From Microbulbifer pacificus (GTDB lineage: Bacteria > Pseudomonadota > Gammaproteobacteria > Pseudomonadales > Cellvibrionaceae), in contig NZ_CP137555.1 of the NCBI RefSeq assembly GCF_033723955.1, positions 2,782,001 to 2,846,000 of the forward strand: 64,000 nt of DNA, in the 5' to 3' direction. Both the position numbers and the translations under genes were made by a program. Position 1 is the first letter of the stretch, and each line of letters starts with the position of its first letter. The notes beneath the pieces are model-generated. The model searched no databases. It was not told the origin of the DNA and saw nothing but the letters and a program-made list of their open reading frames with translations. This document shows, in pieces, positions 55,404-63,334 of this stretch.

Positions 55404-55591
55404 TACCAGCCCACCAGATACCGCTCGCTAGCCGATTCTCGATCTATCCCTGACTTTCGTGACTCCACAGCCTGTTCTTTACTTTAGAATGGCACCGGAA
55501 TCCGCGGTTGTGTGGTACCGGATTCGGACAGCGGTGTGAGATATTGTGCCGGCCGCTTGTACAACACCCAGTAACAGGAAGTGAGGTCACC

Positions 55592-56254
55592 ATGCAGACA
55601 ATCAAAAACAAATTGCTGTCCCCGCTACTTCTTTCTCTGGCGCTGCTGGTCGGCTGCGCCCAGCAGAGCAGCGTCAACCCCAAGGATGCCGAAGACGGCC
55701 TGCTGCCGCGCCAGACGGGGCTCGATAGCGTCAGTGCCGCCTACGCCTTCGACCTCAGTGGGGCCAAGGTCTACCTTGAGCCGGTGGCTGTCGCCTACAG
55801 CAAGCGCTACCCCACCCCCGGTTCGCCGCTGCGCGCGGAAGATTACGAACTGAGCGAGAAAGACCTGGCGCGACTGCAGGAACTGATGGGGGAGACCCTG
55901 AGCGAACGCTTCCTCGCCCCGCGCCAGAGCCTGTTGGTAGCGGATAAAGCGGAGGCAGACTTTGTCCTGCGGATGGACCTGAGTCGCTTTGCCCTCGGCG
56001 CACCCCTGGATCCCCAGCCCTGGTTGTGGCGTGTTTACACCGACCAGAGCGCCTACGGCGTGCTTTCCGGTGAGCTGCAGGACAGCGACGGCAACGCGGT
56101 AATGCGCTTCAGCGACCGCCGTGATATTGGCGACAATTTCAGCGGTATGGGGTTCGCCGGGCGTATGGACCGCTTTACCAGCGTCACCTTCTGGCACGAT
56201 ATGAAAGTCGACCTGCGGCGCGCCTTCGCCAGCCTGGACGAATCCCTGCGCTGA
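55592..56254 (+). CDS. Lipoprotein, DUF3313-like
   Basis: A 220-residue lipoprotein with lipobox LVGC (Cys at about 21). The body (DLSGAKVYLEPVAVAYSKRY, then DFVLRMDLSRFALG and VLSGELQDSDGNAVMRFSDR) resembles DUF3313 lipoproteins in layout; I am only fairly sure of the family. It is inserted between cpdA and yqiA, which are adjacent in E. coli. A ribosome binding site (AGGAAGTGAGG) precedes the ATG at 55592. Function unknown. Confidence 0.75.
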   Translation: MQTIKNKLLSPLLLSLALLVGCAQQSSVNPKDAEDGLLPRQTGLDSVSAAYAFDLSGAKVYLEPVAVAYSKRYPTPGSPLRAEDYELSEKDLARLQELMGETLSERFLAPRQSLLVADKAEADFVLRMDLSRFALGAPLDPQPWLWRVYTDQSAYGVLSGELQDSDGNAVMRFSDRRDIGDNFSGMGFAGRMDRFTSVTFWHDMKVDLRRAFASLDESLR

Positions 56255-56315
56255 ATCGCCGTATCGGGGCAAGCCGCCGGTACATAAACTGGCGGCACCG
56301 CTATAATCCCCACCC

Positions 56316-56942
56316 ATGTCAGAACCACAAAACCCAACCAGTGAACGTCCGCTGCTGATCTATCTGCACGGTTTCCTGTCCTCTCCGCAGTCCTTCAAAT
56401 GCCAGCTGCTGAAAGACTGGCTGCAACAGTCGCGCCCGGAAATCGTGTTCTATGCGCCGTTGATCTCGCCTTACCCCGGCGAGGCGGCGATGGCGCTCGG
56501 GCAGATGCTGCAGGATTTCCGCAGCAACCACCGCGGCCCCATCGGCCTGGTGGGCAGCTCCATGGGGGGCTTCTGGTGCACTTGGCTGGCAGAACAGCAC
56601 GGATTGCCCGCGGCAGTGATCAACCCCGCGATCAAGCCCTCCCGCTTTATGCCCGGCTATGTGAACCAGGACCTGAAACCCTACAGCGGCGAGATGCACA
56701 CCTATCGCCTGCGCCCTGCAGATGTGGATAACATGCGCAGGCTTGAAGCCTCGATTCCATCTGTGCTGCAGGGGCGCTACTGGCTGCTGGCGCAGCGCGG
56801 CGACGAGACCCTGGATTGCCGTGACGCCGAGCAGTTCTACGCGGGACAGCAGCAGACCATCGAAGACGGCGGCGATCACAGCTTTCAGGGATTTGCCCGC
56901 TACACCGAGGCACTGGTAAATTTCCTGTTTCCGACGAATTGA
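56316..56942 (+). CDS. yqiA: YqiA-type alpha/beta hydrolase (esterase)
   Basis: A 208-residue alpha/beta hydrolase like E. coli YqiA. It has an oxyanion region LLIYLHGFLSSPQSFK, the nucleophile elbow GSSMGGFWCTWLA, and a C-terminal DGGDHSFQGFARY with the catalytic His. It probably has esterase activity on short acyl or CoA esters; the natural substrate is not known. The gene is 33 bases before parE, as in E. coli. Confidence 0.92.
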   Translation: MSEPQNPTSERPLLIYLHGFLSSPQSFKCQLLKDWLQQSRPEIVFYAPLISPYPGEAAMALGQMLQDFRSNHRGPIGLVGSSMGGFWCTWLAEQHGLPAAVINPAIKPSRFMPGYVNQDLKPYSGEMHTYRLRPADVDNMRRLEASIPSVLQGRYWLLAQRGDETLDCRDAEQFYAGQQQTIEDGGDHSFQGFARYTEALVNFLFPTN

Positions 56943-56975
56943 AAATCACAAAGCAGTACGGCGAATAATAACTTT

Positions 56976-58862
56976 ATGGCCAATTACTCAGCAGAAGACA
57001 TTGAGGTATTGACGGGGCTCGACCCGGTGAAAAAACGCCCGGGCATGTACACCGACACCACTCGTCCCAACCATCTGGCCCAGGAAGTCATCGACAACAG
57101 TGTCGACGAAGCCCTCGCCGGCCACGCCAAGAAAATCGAAGTGGTGCTGCACAAGGACCACTCCATCACCGTCAGCGACGACGGTCGCGGCATGCCGGTG
57201 GATATCCACCCGGAACAGGGCCGTCCCGGGGTGGAAGTCATCCTCTCCACCCTGCACGCGGGGGGTAAATTTTCCAACAAGAACTACCAGTTCTCCGGCG
57301 GCCTGCACGGTGTGGGTATTTCGGTGGTGAACGCCCTGTCCAAGGTGCTGGAAGTCACCATCCAGCGCGAAGGCCAGGTACACCGCATCGGGTTCCAGAA
57401 CGGCGACAAGGCCTCAGATCTCGAAGTCATCGGCGAGTGCGGTAAGCGCACCACCGGCACCAGCGTACGCTTCCTGCCGGACCCGCAGTATTTCGATTCC
57501 TTCAAGTTTTCCGTGCCGCGCCTGCGCCATCTGCTGCGCGCCAAAGCGGTACTCTGCCCGGGCCTGAGCGTTACCTTTATCAATGAGCAGGACGGCGAAT
57601 CCGATCAGTGGTATTACGAGGACGGCCTGAAGGACTACCTCGCTGCAGCAAACCAGGGCTGGGAAGTGCTGCCGGCGGAACCGTTCGTGGGCAGCTTCAG
57701 CGCCACCACCGAAGCCGCGGACTGGGCCGTGCAGTGGCTGCCGGAGGGCGGTGAGGTTGTCGCCGAATCCTACGTAAACCTGATCCCCACCGCCCAGGGC
57801 GGTACCCACGTCAACGGCCTGCGCGCGGGCCTGCTGGACGCGATGCGCGAATACTGCGAAATCCGCAATCTGCTGCCGCGCGGCGTTAAGCTGGGACCGG
57901 AAGACATCTGGAACCAGTGCAGTTACGTATTGTCCGCCAAACTCGCCGATCCGCAGTTTTCCGGGCAGACCAAGGAGCGCCTGAGCTCCCGTGAGGCCAC
58001 CGCGTTTATTTCCGGCGTGGCCAAGGATGCGTTCGGCCTGTGGCTGAACCAGCACACCGAAGAGGGTGACAAGCTTGCGGAGCTGTGCATCAACAATGCA
58101 CAGAAACGCCTGCGCTCGGCGAAAAAGGTCGCGCGCAAAAAGGTCACCCAGGGCCCCGCACTGCCGGGCAAGCTCGCCGACTGCTCCAGTGGCGATGCCA
58201 CCCGCTCCGAGCTCTTCCTGGTGGAAGGGGACTCCGCGGGCGGCTCCGCCAAGCAGGCGCGCGATCGCGAATTCCAGGCCATCATGCCGCTGCGCGGAAA
58301 AATCCTGAACACCTGGGAAGTGGATTCCAACGAAATCCTCGCGAGCCAGGAGGTGCACGATATCGCCGTCGCCCTCGGCGTCGATCCCGGCAGCGACAAT
58401 CTCGAAGGCCTGCGTTACAACAAGATATGTATCCTCGCCGATGCCGACTCCGACGGCCTGCACATCGCGACCCTGCTATGCGCGCTGTTCCTGCGTCACT
58501 TCCGCCCGCTGGTTACCAACGGCCACGTGTATGTCGCCATGCCACCGCTGTTCCGCATCGATATCGGCAAGGATGTCTATTACGCGCTGGACGACGCCGA
58601 GCGCCAGGGCATTCTCGACCGCATCTCCGCGGAGAAAAAGAAAGGCAAACTCCAGGTCACCCGCTTTAAAGGCCTCGGCGAAATGAACCCGCTGCAACTG
58701 CGGGAAACCACCATGGACCCCAACACCCGCCGCTTGGTACAGCTGTATATCGATGCTGGCGATGACAGCAACCAGTTGCTGGATATGCTGCTCGCCAAGA
58801 AACGCGCCGGCGACAGGAAACAGTGGCTGGAGTCGAAAGGCAACCTCGCCGAAGTGAGCTAA
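56976..58862 (+). CDS. parE: DNA topoisomerase IV subunit B
   Basis: ParE is the ATPase subunit of topoisomerase IV, which unlinks daughter chromosomes with ParC. The 628-residue protein has the GHKL ATP site (RPGMYTDTTRPNHLAQEVID, SDDGRGMPVD, GGLHGVGISVVNAL), the TOPRIM domain (ELFLVEGDSAGGSAKQARDR, then LADADSDGLHIATLL), and the C-terminal RFKGLGEMNPLQL. Length matches E. coli. A terminator follows and the cassette-like region begins about 100 bases later. parC is not in the window. Confidence 0.97.
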   Translation: MANYSAEDIEVLTGLDPVKKRPGMYTDTTRPNHLAQEVIDNSVDEALAGHAKKIEVVLHKDHSITVSDDGRGMPVDIHPEQGRPGVEVILSTLHAGGKFSNKNYQFSGGLHGVGISVVNALSKVLEVTIQREGQVHRIGFQNGDKASDLEVIGECGKRTTGTSVRFLPDPQYFDSFKFSVPRLRHLLRAKAVLCPGLSVTFINEQDGESDQWYYEDGLKDYLAAANQGWEVLPAEPFVGSFSATTEAADWAVQWLPEGGEVVAESYVNLIPTAQGGTHVNGLRAGLLDAMREYCEIRNLLPRGVKLGPEDIWNQCSYVLSAKLADPQFSGQTKERLSSREATAFISGVAKDAFGLWLNQHTEEGDKLAELCINNAQKRLRSAKKVARKKVTQGPALPGKLADCSSGDATRSELFLVEGDSAGGSAKQARDREFQAIMPLRGKILNTWEVDSNEILASQEVHDIAVALGVDPGSDNLEGLRYNKICILADADSDGLHIATLLCALFLRHFRPLVTNGHVYVAMPPLFRIDIGKDVYYALDDAERQGILDRISAEKKKGKLQVTRFKGLGEMNPLQLRETTMDPNTRRLVQLYIDAGDDSNQLLDMLLAKKRAGDRKQWLESKGNLAEVS

Positions 58863-58870
58863 ACCGAACA

Positions 58871-58900
58871 CAAAGCCCCATGAAATGGGGCTTTGTTGTT
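58871..58900 (+). terminator. Terminator of parE
   Basis: AAAGCCCCAT and ATGGGGCTTT pair around a 3-base loop, followed by a T-rich stretch. Confidence 0.88.
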
Positions 58901-58960
58901 TCTGTCTAGCCAAAAACGAATGTCGGCGGGATTAGTGTCGTCGGTACTACGATTAAAATC

Positions 58961-58973
58961 GTTATGTGTAATC
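58961..58973 (+). other. Left boundary of cassette cluster (GTT core site)
   Basis: GTTATGTGTAATC here is repeated exactly at 59438-59450. In an integron the crossover falls after the G of GTT, so cassette DNA would begin at 58962. No full attC or attI structure was seen to its left, so this may be a secondary insertion site. Confidence 0.55.
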
Positions 58974-58977
58974 GCGT

Positions 58978-59364
58978 ATGAAGAAACTTCCCATTTTGCT
59001 AATTTCGTTGATTGTTGCCTCCTGTAGCATCCCTGTGACTTACAGCTTCTTCAATAATAGTGGAAGTGTTCAGCTGGTCGTCATTGAAGATAAATCAATA
59101 CAAATAAAGGATGGAAAGTCCGAATATATAAAGGGCGCAGAATACGTGGAGTTTTCTGTAAGCTCAGAGAAGGCTGGCCATACTTACTCTGTTCAAGGTG
59201 TCCCCCTTTCAAAAATCATATGGCGTGGTTGGGGGCCATTCTCAAAGCGTGTATTTTATGTTCAGCTAGAACCAGACGGTAAAGTTTGGGCTACTGATTC
59301 TAAGGATCGCGTAGAAAAATTTAGTGAACAGCCAGAAGGCTTTCCACTTGCACCAAATACATAA
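58978..59364 (+). CDS. Small lipoprotein of cassette 1
   Basis: A 128-residue lipoprotein: MKKLPILLISLIVASC gives a lipobox Cys at 16, followed by a beta-rich domain (SVQLVVIEDKSIQIKDGKSE, RVFYVQLEPDGKVWATDS). I do not recognise a family. The coding sequence is far more AT-rich than the surrounding chromosome, and the ATG lies only 17 bases after the cassette boundary, with no clear ribosome binding site. The stop TAA is inside the first box of the attC-like site, a common cassette arrangement. Confidence 0.8.
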   Translation: MKKLPILLISLIVASCSIPVTYSFFNNSGSVQLVVIEDKSIQIKDGKSEYIKGAEYVEFSVSSEKAGHTYSVQGVPLSKIIWRGWGPFSKRVFYVQLEPDGKVWATDSKDRVEKFSEQPEGFPLAPNT

Positions 59365-59444
59365 CATACGTTTTTAATCGCCGCGAAGACACGGCTGGGA
59401 CGGTCTGCGCTATGCTCCACCCGTCTCTAAACCGAGCGTTATGT
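59359..59444 (+). other. attC-like recombination site 1
   Basis: An 86-base site bounded by ACATAAC (59359-59365) and its exact complement GTTATGT (59438-59444), the positions of the R'' and R' boxes of an attC. Inner parts pair imperfectly (CGTTTTTA with TAAACCG) and GACGG / CCGTC pair near the centre, so the bottom strand can fold as an imperfect hairpin. The box GTTATGT departs from the GTTRRRY consensus at one position. Confidence 0.6.
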
Positions 59445-59487
59445 GTAATCAGATATTAAATTAAATTTAAAAATATAAGGAATAGTT

Positions 59488-59604
59488 ATGGAACAGATGG
59501 TTGCAGTAGGTACATTTTTAGGTGGGCTGGGGCTCTTGCTTTTAAGCTTTGGGGTATTTTGGCTGGGCTCGTTGTATAAGCAGGCAATAGAAAGCTCTAA
59601 GTAA
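59488..59604 (+). CDS. Small membrane peptide of cassette 2 (38 residues)
   Basis: An open frame too short for usual gene calling. It encodes 38 residues with one strong hydrophobic helix (VAVGTFLGGLGLLLLSFGVF, then WLG) followed by a short charged tail, KQAIESSK. AAGGA sits eight bases before the ATG, and the start is 49 bases after the putative cassette boundary. No relative is recognised. It could be a small inner-membrane protein or a toxin-like peptide; neither is shown. Confidence 0.6.
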   Translation: MEQMVAVGTFLGGLGLLLLSFGVFWLGSLYKQAIESSK

Positions 59605-59770
59605 TATCTTTCGGAGGCTTCAAGAAGGCCGATATTAAAATTCAGCTGTCCTTGAACGTCCATGGAAGACGCGCGCCTAGCTCTGGGGTATCTCACAATA
59701 ATTCAAGGCAGCAAGGGCTGGCCCTCACCTACGACAGATATCATCAAACCAAGGTCGGAGACCCAGAAAA

Positions 59771-60400
59771 ATGCATCCAATTGCCCGTTTCCGCCCAGCT
59801 ACACCTGAAGATGTAGATGCGGTGGTTCCCCTGATCTACAGTTCCGGGCCGGATGCGTTCAATTATGTATTTTGCGTTCCGCAAAAAGCGAGTGCCCAAG
59901 ACTTTTTGCGCGCGGCATTTCTCGGTGGCGATACACAGTTTGGTTGGCGCAATCATAGCGTGGTCGAACTCGATGGGTGTGTGGTCGGTGTTGGGGCGGC
60001 GTGGGGAGCCGAGCAAACGCTACGTTTTAGCCTGCAGGCGGTTAGGCGATTCTGGCGTATATATGGCTGGCGCCATGTGTTGGGCGTTTTGGTGCGCGGA
60101 TTGCGCACGGAGTCGGTCATTCGTCCGCCACGCCCCGGCTGTCTGTACGTCGCGCATCTTGGTGTTGCGCCGGAATATCGCAGTCAAGGACTGGGCCATG
60201 CGCTGCTGCACTGGTTTGCCGAGCGCGGACGTGCAGCATATCGGACGCTGGCGCTCGATGTCGCGGTGACCAATTCACGCGCTCAAGCGCTCTACGAGAA
60301 GCTGGGGTTTCGCGTATGCGCGGAACGCCCCTCGACCTTGAGCAACGCGCATGGTTTCGTTCCTGGCGCGAGTTACATGGAGCGGCCGAACGCTAACTAG
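59771..60400 (+). CDS. GNAT family N-acetyltransferase (cassette 2)
   Basis: A 209-residue acetyltransferase. The acetyl-CoA loop is in HLGVAPEYRSQGLGHALLHW (Q/RxxGxG/A pattern), followed by LALDVAVTNSRAQALYEKLG, the standard GNAT C-terminal half. The substrate is unknown; acetyltransferases are frequent integron cargo. The ATG at 59771 has GGAG upstream. The stop is about 44 bases before the attC-like site. No recognisable attC separates it from the small membrane peptide. Confidence 0.88.
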   Translation: MHPIARFRPATPEDVDAVVPLIYSSGPDAFNYVFCVPQKASAQDFLRAAFLGGDTQFGWRNHSVVELDGCVVGVGAAWGAEQTLRFSLQAVRRFWRIYGWRHVLGVLVRGLRTESVIRPPRPGCLYVAHLGVAPEYRSQGLGHALLHWFAERGRAAYRTLALDVAVTNSRAQALYEKLGFRVCAERPSTLSNAHGFVPGASYMERPNAN

Positions 60401-60443
60401 CTACCGTCGCGCTAGGTGCCTGCTGAGCGCCAATAGCGTGAAC

Positions 60444-60504
60444 GGCCGAAAAATTCACGCAAGCTGAACCCGTTTCGCGGGTCGGCTTAATTCAGTAGTT
60501 AGAC
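60444..60504 (+). other. attC-like recombination site 2
   Basis: About 61 bases ending in GTTAGAC (60498-60504), a perfect GTTRRRY core. The inner part (AATTCACGCAAGC, CCCGTTTCGCGGG loop stem, CGGCTTAATTCAG) closely resembles the attC of aadA-type cassettes as I remember it. The left box, GGCCGAA, is degenerate. The hairpin CCCG-TTTCG-CGGG forms its tip. This is the better of the two sites. Confidence 0.7.
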
Positions 60505-60529
60505 TTTTAATTCAATTGCGAACAGGCCA

Positions 60530-61069
60530 GTGGAAAACAAATCCAGTTTCGACGCAGTCCTTTTCCGGCCTGTGAGCGCAGATGGTGCAAGCTCGTGGGC
60601 ATTTGTACTCCTGCCGAAGGCTGCCAGTGAAAAACTCCCGCGACGCGGCAGGACAACGGTTGAGGGCACGATCAACGGCTATGGCTTTCAGGCCACACTG
60701 GAGCCAGACGGGAAGTTGAGCCATTGGCTGCGGGTTAGCCAAGAGCTTCAGGAGGCCGCTGGTGTCGCTGTCGGGGATACCATCTCTCTGGAGATCCAGC
60801 CAGTGGAAAAAGAACCCGAGCCCGAAATTCCGTCAGATCTTGCAGATGCGCTTGCTGCCAATCCAGAAGCGCATTGTATTTGGAAGGCGACCACCACGAT
60901 TGCGCGGGTGGACTGGATACATTGGATCACCTCTGCCAAGCAATCCAAGACCCGTGCTAAACGTATCGGTGATACGTGTAACATGCTTGCGGAGGGAAAA
61001 AAGCGGGTTTGTTGTTTCGATCCCTCGGGTTTCTACAGCAAGGCGTTGCGCGCGCCCGAACACGAATAG
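60530..61069 (+). CDS. YdeI/OmpD-associated (DUF1905) family protein, cassette 3
   Basis: A 179-residue protein. Residues about 5-90 form a DUF1905 barrel (FVLLPKAASEKLPRRGRTTV, VSQELQEAAGVAVGDTISLE). The C-terminal part, WIHWITSAKQSKTRAKRIGD, is the OmdA/YdeI region. Function is unknown. It starts with GTG at 60530, 31 bases after the cassette boundary at 60499, with ACAGG upstream. No attC follows the stop, so it could be the last, truncated cassette or native DNA at the right flank. Confidence 0.82.
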   Translation: MENKSSFDAVLFRPVSADGASSWAFVLLPKAASEKLPRRGRTTVEGTINGYGFQATLEPDGKLSHWLRVSQELQEAAGVAVGDTISLEIQPVEKEPEPEIPSDLADALAANPEAHCIWKATTTIARVDWIHWITSAKQSKTRAKRIGDTCNMLAEGKKRVCCFDPSGFYSKALRAPEHE

Positions 61070-61130
61070 GCCGCGCGCATGCCTGCATTTTTCAGTGTCT
61101 CCATAGGCACTTAGCAAATTTATTCCGGGT

Positions 61131-62045
61131 TTATTCCGGAATTGGTGTGGCGCGGTCGGCACCCAGTTGCGGATCGCTTTTCTCGCCTTTTACCATCCAG
61201 CGACCGAGGGCGACCAGCAGGAAGCCAATGGGAAACATGATCACGCCGTAAATCGCGGAGGGGATGGACATCTCGCTGGATTGCAGCAGTGTGAGTGTCA
61301 CCATCAGTCCCAGGGTGCCATTTTTGATGCCGAGTTCCGTGGCGATGGCGATACCTTCGCGTTTTCCCAGCCCTACCAGTTTTGCACTCAAAAGTCCGAG
61401 TCCGATGCCGAGCAGGTTCAGGGCAATGGTTCCGGGGCCCGCCTGAATCATCAGGTCGAGGAAGCGATCGCGAATTCCATACACGATAGCAACCACCAGT
61501 GCCGCCAGCACCACACCGCCAAAGATACTCACCACACCTTCCGCGCGGGTGGCGAGGGAGGGGCGGAACCACTTGATGAGCATGCCAATGGCGACCGGCA
61601 GCAGTACGATCAGCGAAAGCATCAGCACGGTCTTCACAAAGGGCAACTCAATCGCCTGCTGGGTGCCGTAGTGCAAACCCAGGGCATAGTTGGTGAAGAT
61701 CGGCAGGGTCATGATGGTAATCAGGCTGGCGGAAATCGTGAGCACGATGGAGAGCGCGACGTTACCGCGCGCCAGCAGGGTGAACAGGTTGGAGGTGGTG
61801 CCGCCGGGGCAGGCAGCGATGATCACCAGTCCCACCGCCATCGCCGGGGAAAGTTGCAGTGCCCAGGCGAGGGCAAAGGCTGCCGCGGGCATCAGCAGAA
61901 TCTGGGTGATGGTACCCAGGATCAGGCCGGCGGGTTTGACGGTGACCTGGTGAAAATCACGTGCGGTCAGGGTCATGCCAATCCCGATCATGATGATGAA
62001 CAGGGAAATAGGCAGGCCGATAGAGATCAGCGGGCTCGATTCCAT
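61131..62045 (-). CDS. Bile acid:sodium symporter family protein
   Basis: A 304-residue membrane transporter of the BASS/SBF family with nine to ten hydrophobic segments. It shows the typical IIAACPGGTTSNLFTLLARG (the crossing-helix motif) and GIAIATELGIKNGTLGLMVT. In bacteria such proteins carry sodium-coupled organic anions; the substrate here is unknown. It is convergent with the last cassette gene, 61 bases away. Confidence 0.9.
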   Translation of the reverse strand: MESSPLISIGLPISLFIIMIGIGMTLTARDFHQVTVKPAGLILGTITQILLMPAAAFALAWALQLSPAMAVGLVIIAACPGGTTSNLFTLLARGNVALSIVLTISASLITIMTLPIFTNYALGLHYGTQQAIELPFVKTVLMLSLIVLLPVAIGMLIKWFRPSLATRAEGVVSIFGGVVLAALVVAIVYGIRDRFLDLMIQAGPGTIALNLLGIGLGLLSAKLVGLGKREGIAIATELGIKNGTLGLMVTLTLLQSSEMSIPSAIYGVIMFPIGFLLVALGRWMVKGEKSDPQLGADRATPIPE

Positions 62046-62283
62046 GGGGCGCTCCGATAATTATTTTTAGATCTTTTTGTATATAGCCCAAATGGATGGG
62101 CACATCGCTTCAGGCATTCTAGAAAACGTGCTTGGGGCGAGAATGTCAACAAGTTTACGTTTGGGTAGATGCAGAATGACTGCAGAGGAGGTGAGCGTGT
62201 TAAAGGGGATAGCGCGGGTGGCGCCATCCCCACGTTTCGGGTCGTTCGCTAACAGCTCGAGACTGATTTCCCGTATTTGGTTC

Positions 62284-62853
62284 TCAATGCAAATTCAGGC
62301 TGTAGCGCACCATGGTGTAGTCGCGGGGGTCCGACTTGCAGTTGAATCCCAATTCTCTCGCCACATGATCGATGGCAGCGTTACTGGCGGATTCAATGGA
62401 GTAGATTTCATCCAGGCCATCCAGCTTGGCGGCATCTACCAGCTCCTGCAGCAGGAATTTATCCAGCTCGGTTTTCTGCCATTCATCGGCGACCACAATC
62501 GCACATTCACAGGTGCGGCCATCTGGATCACAGGCAAAGTTGGCTACGCCCACCGCGTGCTGCTTGCCACTTTCATCTTTGCCCAGCGCAATAAAGGCCT
62601 CGTGGCGGGAATCGTTGTCGGTCAGTATCTTGATCAACTGCCGGCTGACCTGGCCGATACCCCCCAGAAAGCGCATGCGACTGGTGTCTGCAGAAAGGTG
62701 CTCAATCAGCTCTTTTTCCAGGGCGCCGTCAGATGGTTGTACTGGGCGAATGAGAACCTGTCGACCGTCCGTGAGTGTGTAGTGTTGTTCTTCCCAGACC
62801 GATGTGGATTCAGATGTGGGCCCAGAGCGCCCGCGCATCGTCGTGCCTGTCAT
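62284..62853 (-). CDS. GNAT family N-acetyltransferase
   Basis: A 189-residue GNAT-like protein. YTLTDGRQVLIRPVQPSDGA is the usual N-terminal start of this subgroup, followed by RMRFLGGIGQVSRQLI, and ECAIVVADEWQKTELDKFLL takes the place of the acetyl-CoA loop, where the usual RxxGxG is weak. It may therefore be a poor or non-catalytic acetyltransferase. GGGAGGG stands at the right distance before the ATG at 62853; the in-frame ATG at 62913 lacks one. Substrate unknown. Confidence 0.85.
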   Translation of the reverse strand: MTGTTMRGRSGPTSESTSVWEEQHYTLTDGRQVLIRPVQPSDGALEKELIEHLSADTSRMRFLGGIGQVSRQLIKILTDNDSRHEAFIALGKDESGKQHAVGVANFACDPDGRTCECAIVVADEWQKTELDKFLLQELVDAAKLDGLDEIYSIESASNAAIDHVARELGFNCKSDPRDYTMVRYSLNLH

Positions 62854-63334
62854 GTTGTTACCCTCCCCGTTGTGGTTCGATCGGTTTTCATGCGAATAGC
62901 CATAAAGTTGCACTGCTTGCGGCCTGTATCAAAGGCTATGGTGAATGACCGGTAATACCCAAGATTCGAAGACTGGCGCCCACGCCGTTGGCCGAAATAG
63001 TGCACGCGACGCATCACTGAAGTTAAAACTGGGCAGTCTGTTGCACTGTGGTATAGTGCCGCGGCTGGCACTAGCGCCAGTTGCGTCATCTGTAGGCTGG
63101 AATGTTTTCCGGCTCATTTCTGGAACACTGTGCTCAACAGTGTGTCTGAACCCTATCTACTGAATGCCGCACCGGGTCGAATTGGAATTTTCGACCACAG
63201 CCTTTGGCGGCAACCTGAGCTCACCCGTAGCACAGTAGAGTTTTCTGCTTCTACCTGGCGAGTTACCCGAATTTTTACCCGGCTGCTTTGTGTGGTTTAG
63301 AACCAGGCACCGGTCATCTGCAAGAAGAACCGTT
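62854..63334. other. Divergent intergenic region and rhlE leader
   Basis: These 481 bases separate the GNAT gene from rhlE. They hold a -10-like TATAGT (63052-63057) without a convincing -35, and an inverted repeat ACACTGT-GCTCA-ACAGTGT (63125-63143). If transcription starts near the TATAGT, rhlE has an untranslated leader of about 270 bases, as seen for some cold-regulated helicase genes. No gene seen. Confidence 0.5.

Larger units (their letters stand above)
58962..61069 (+). mobile_element. Putative integron gene-cassette cluster without integrase in view
   Basis: Three segments lie head to tail after the parE terminator: 58962-59438 (lipoprotein), 59439-60498 (small membrane peptide and GNAT protein), and from 60499 (YdeI-family gene). 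The first two end in attC-like sites (59359-59444, 60444-60504). All genes point the same way with little spacing to the sites, and their base composition differs from the GC-rich flanks and from each other. No attC was found after the last gene, so the right edge is placed at its stop. No integron integrase gene is in the window, so this would be a cluster of attC sites lacking an integrase, or the tail of a larger array lost by rearrangement. Confidence 0.65.

Noticed and set aside
61070..61130. A third attC site after the YdeI-family gene
   Set aside because: No GTTRRRY core or paired box was found; only a repeated TTTATTCCGG is present.
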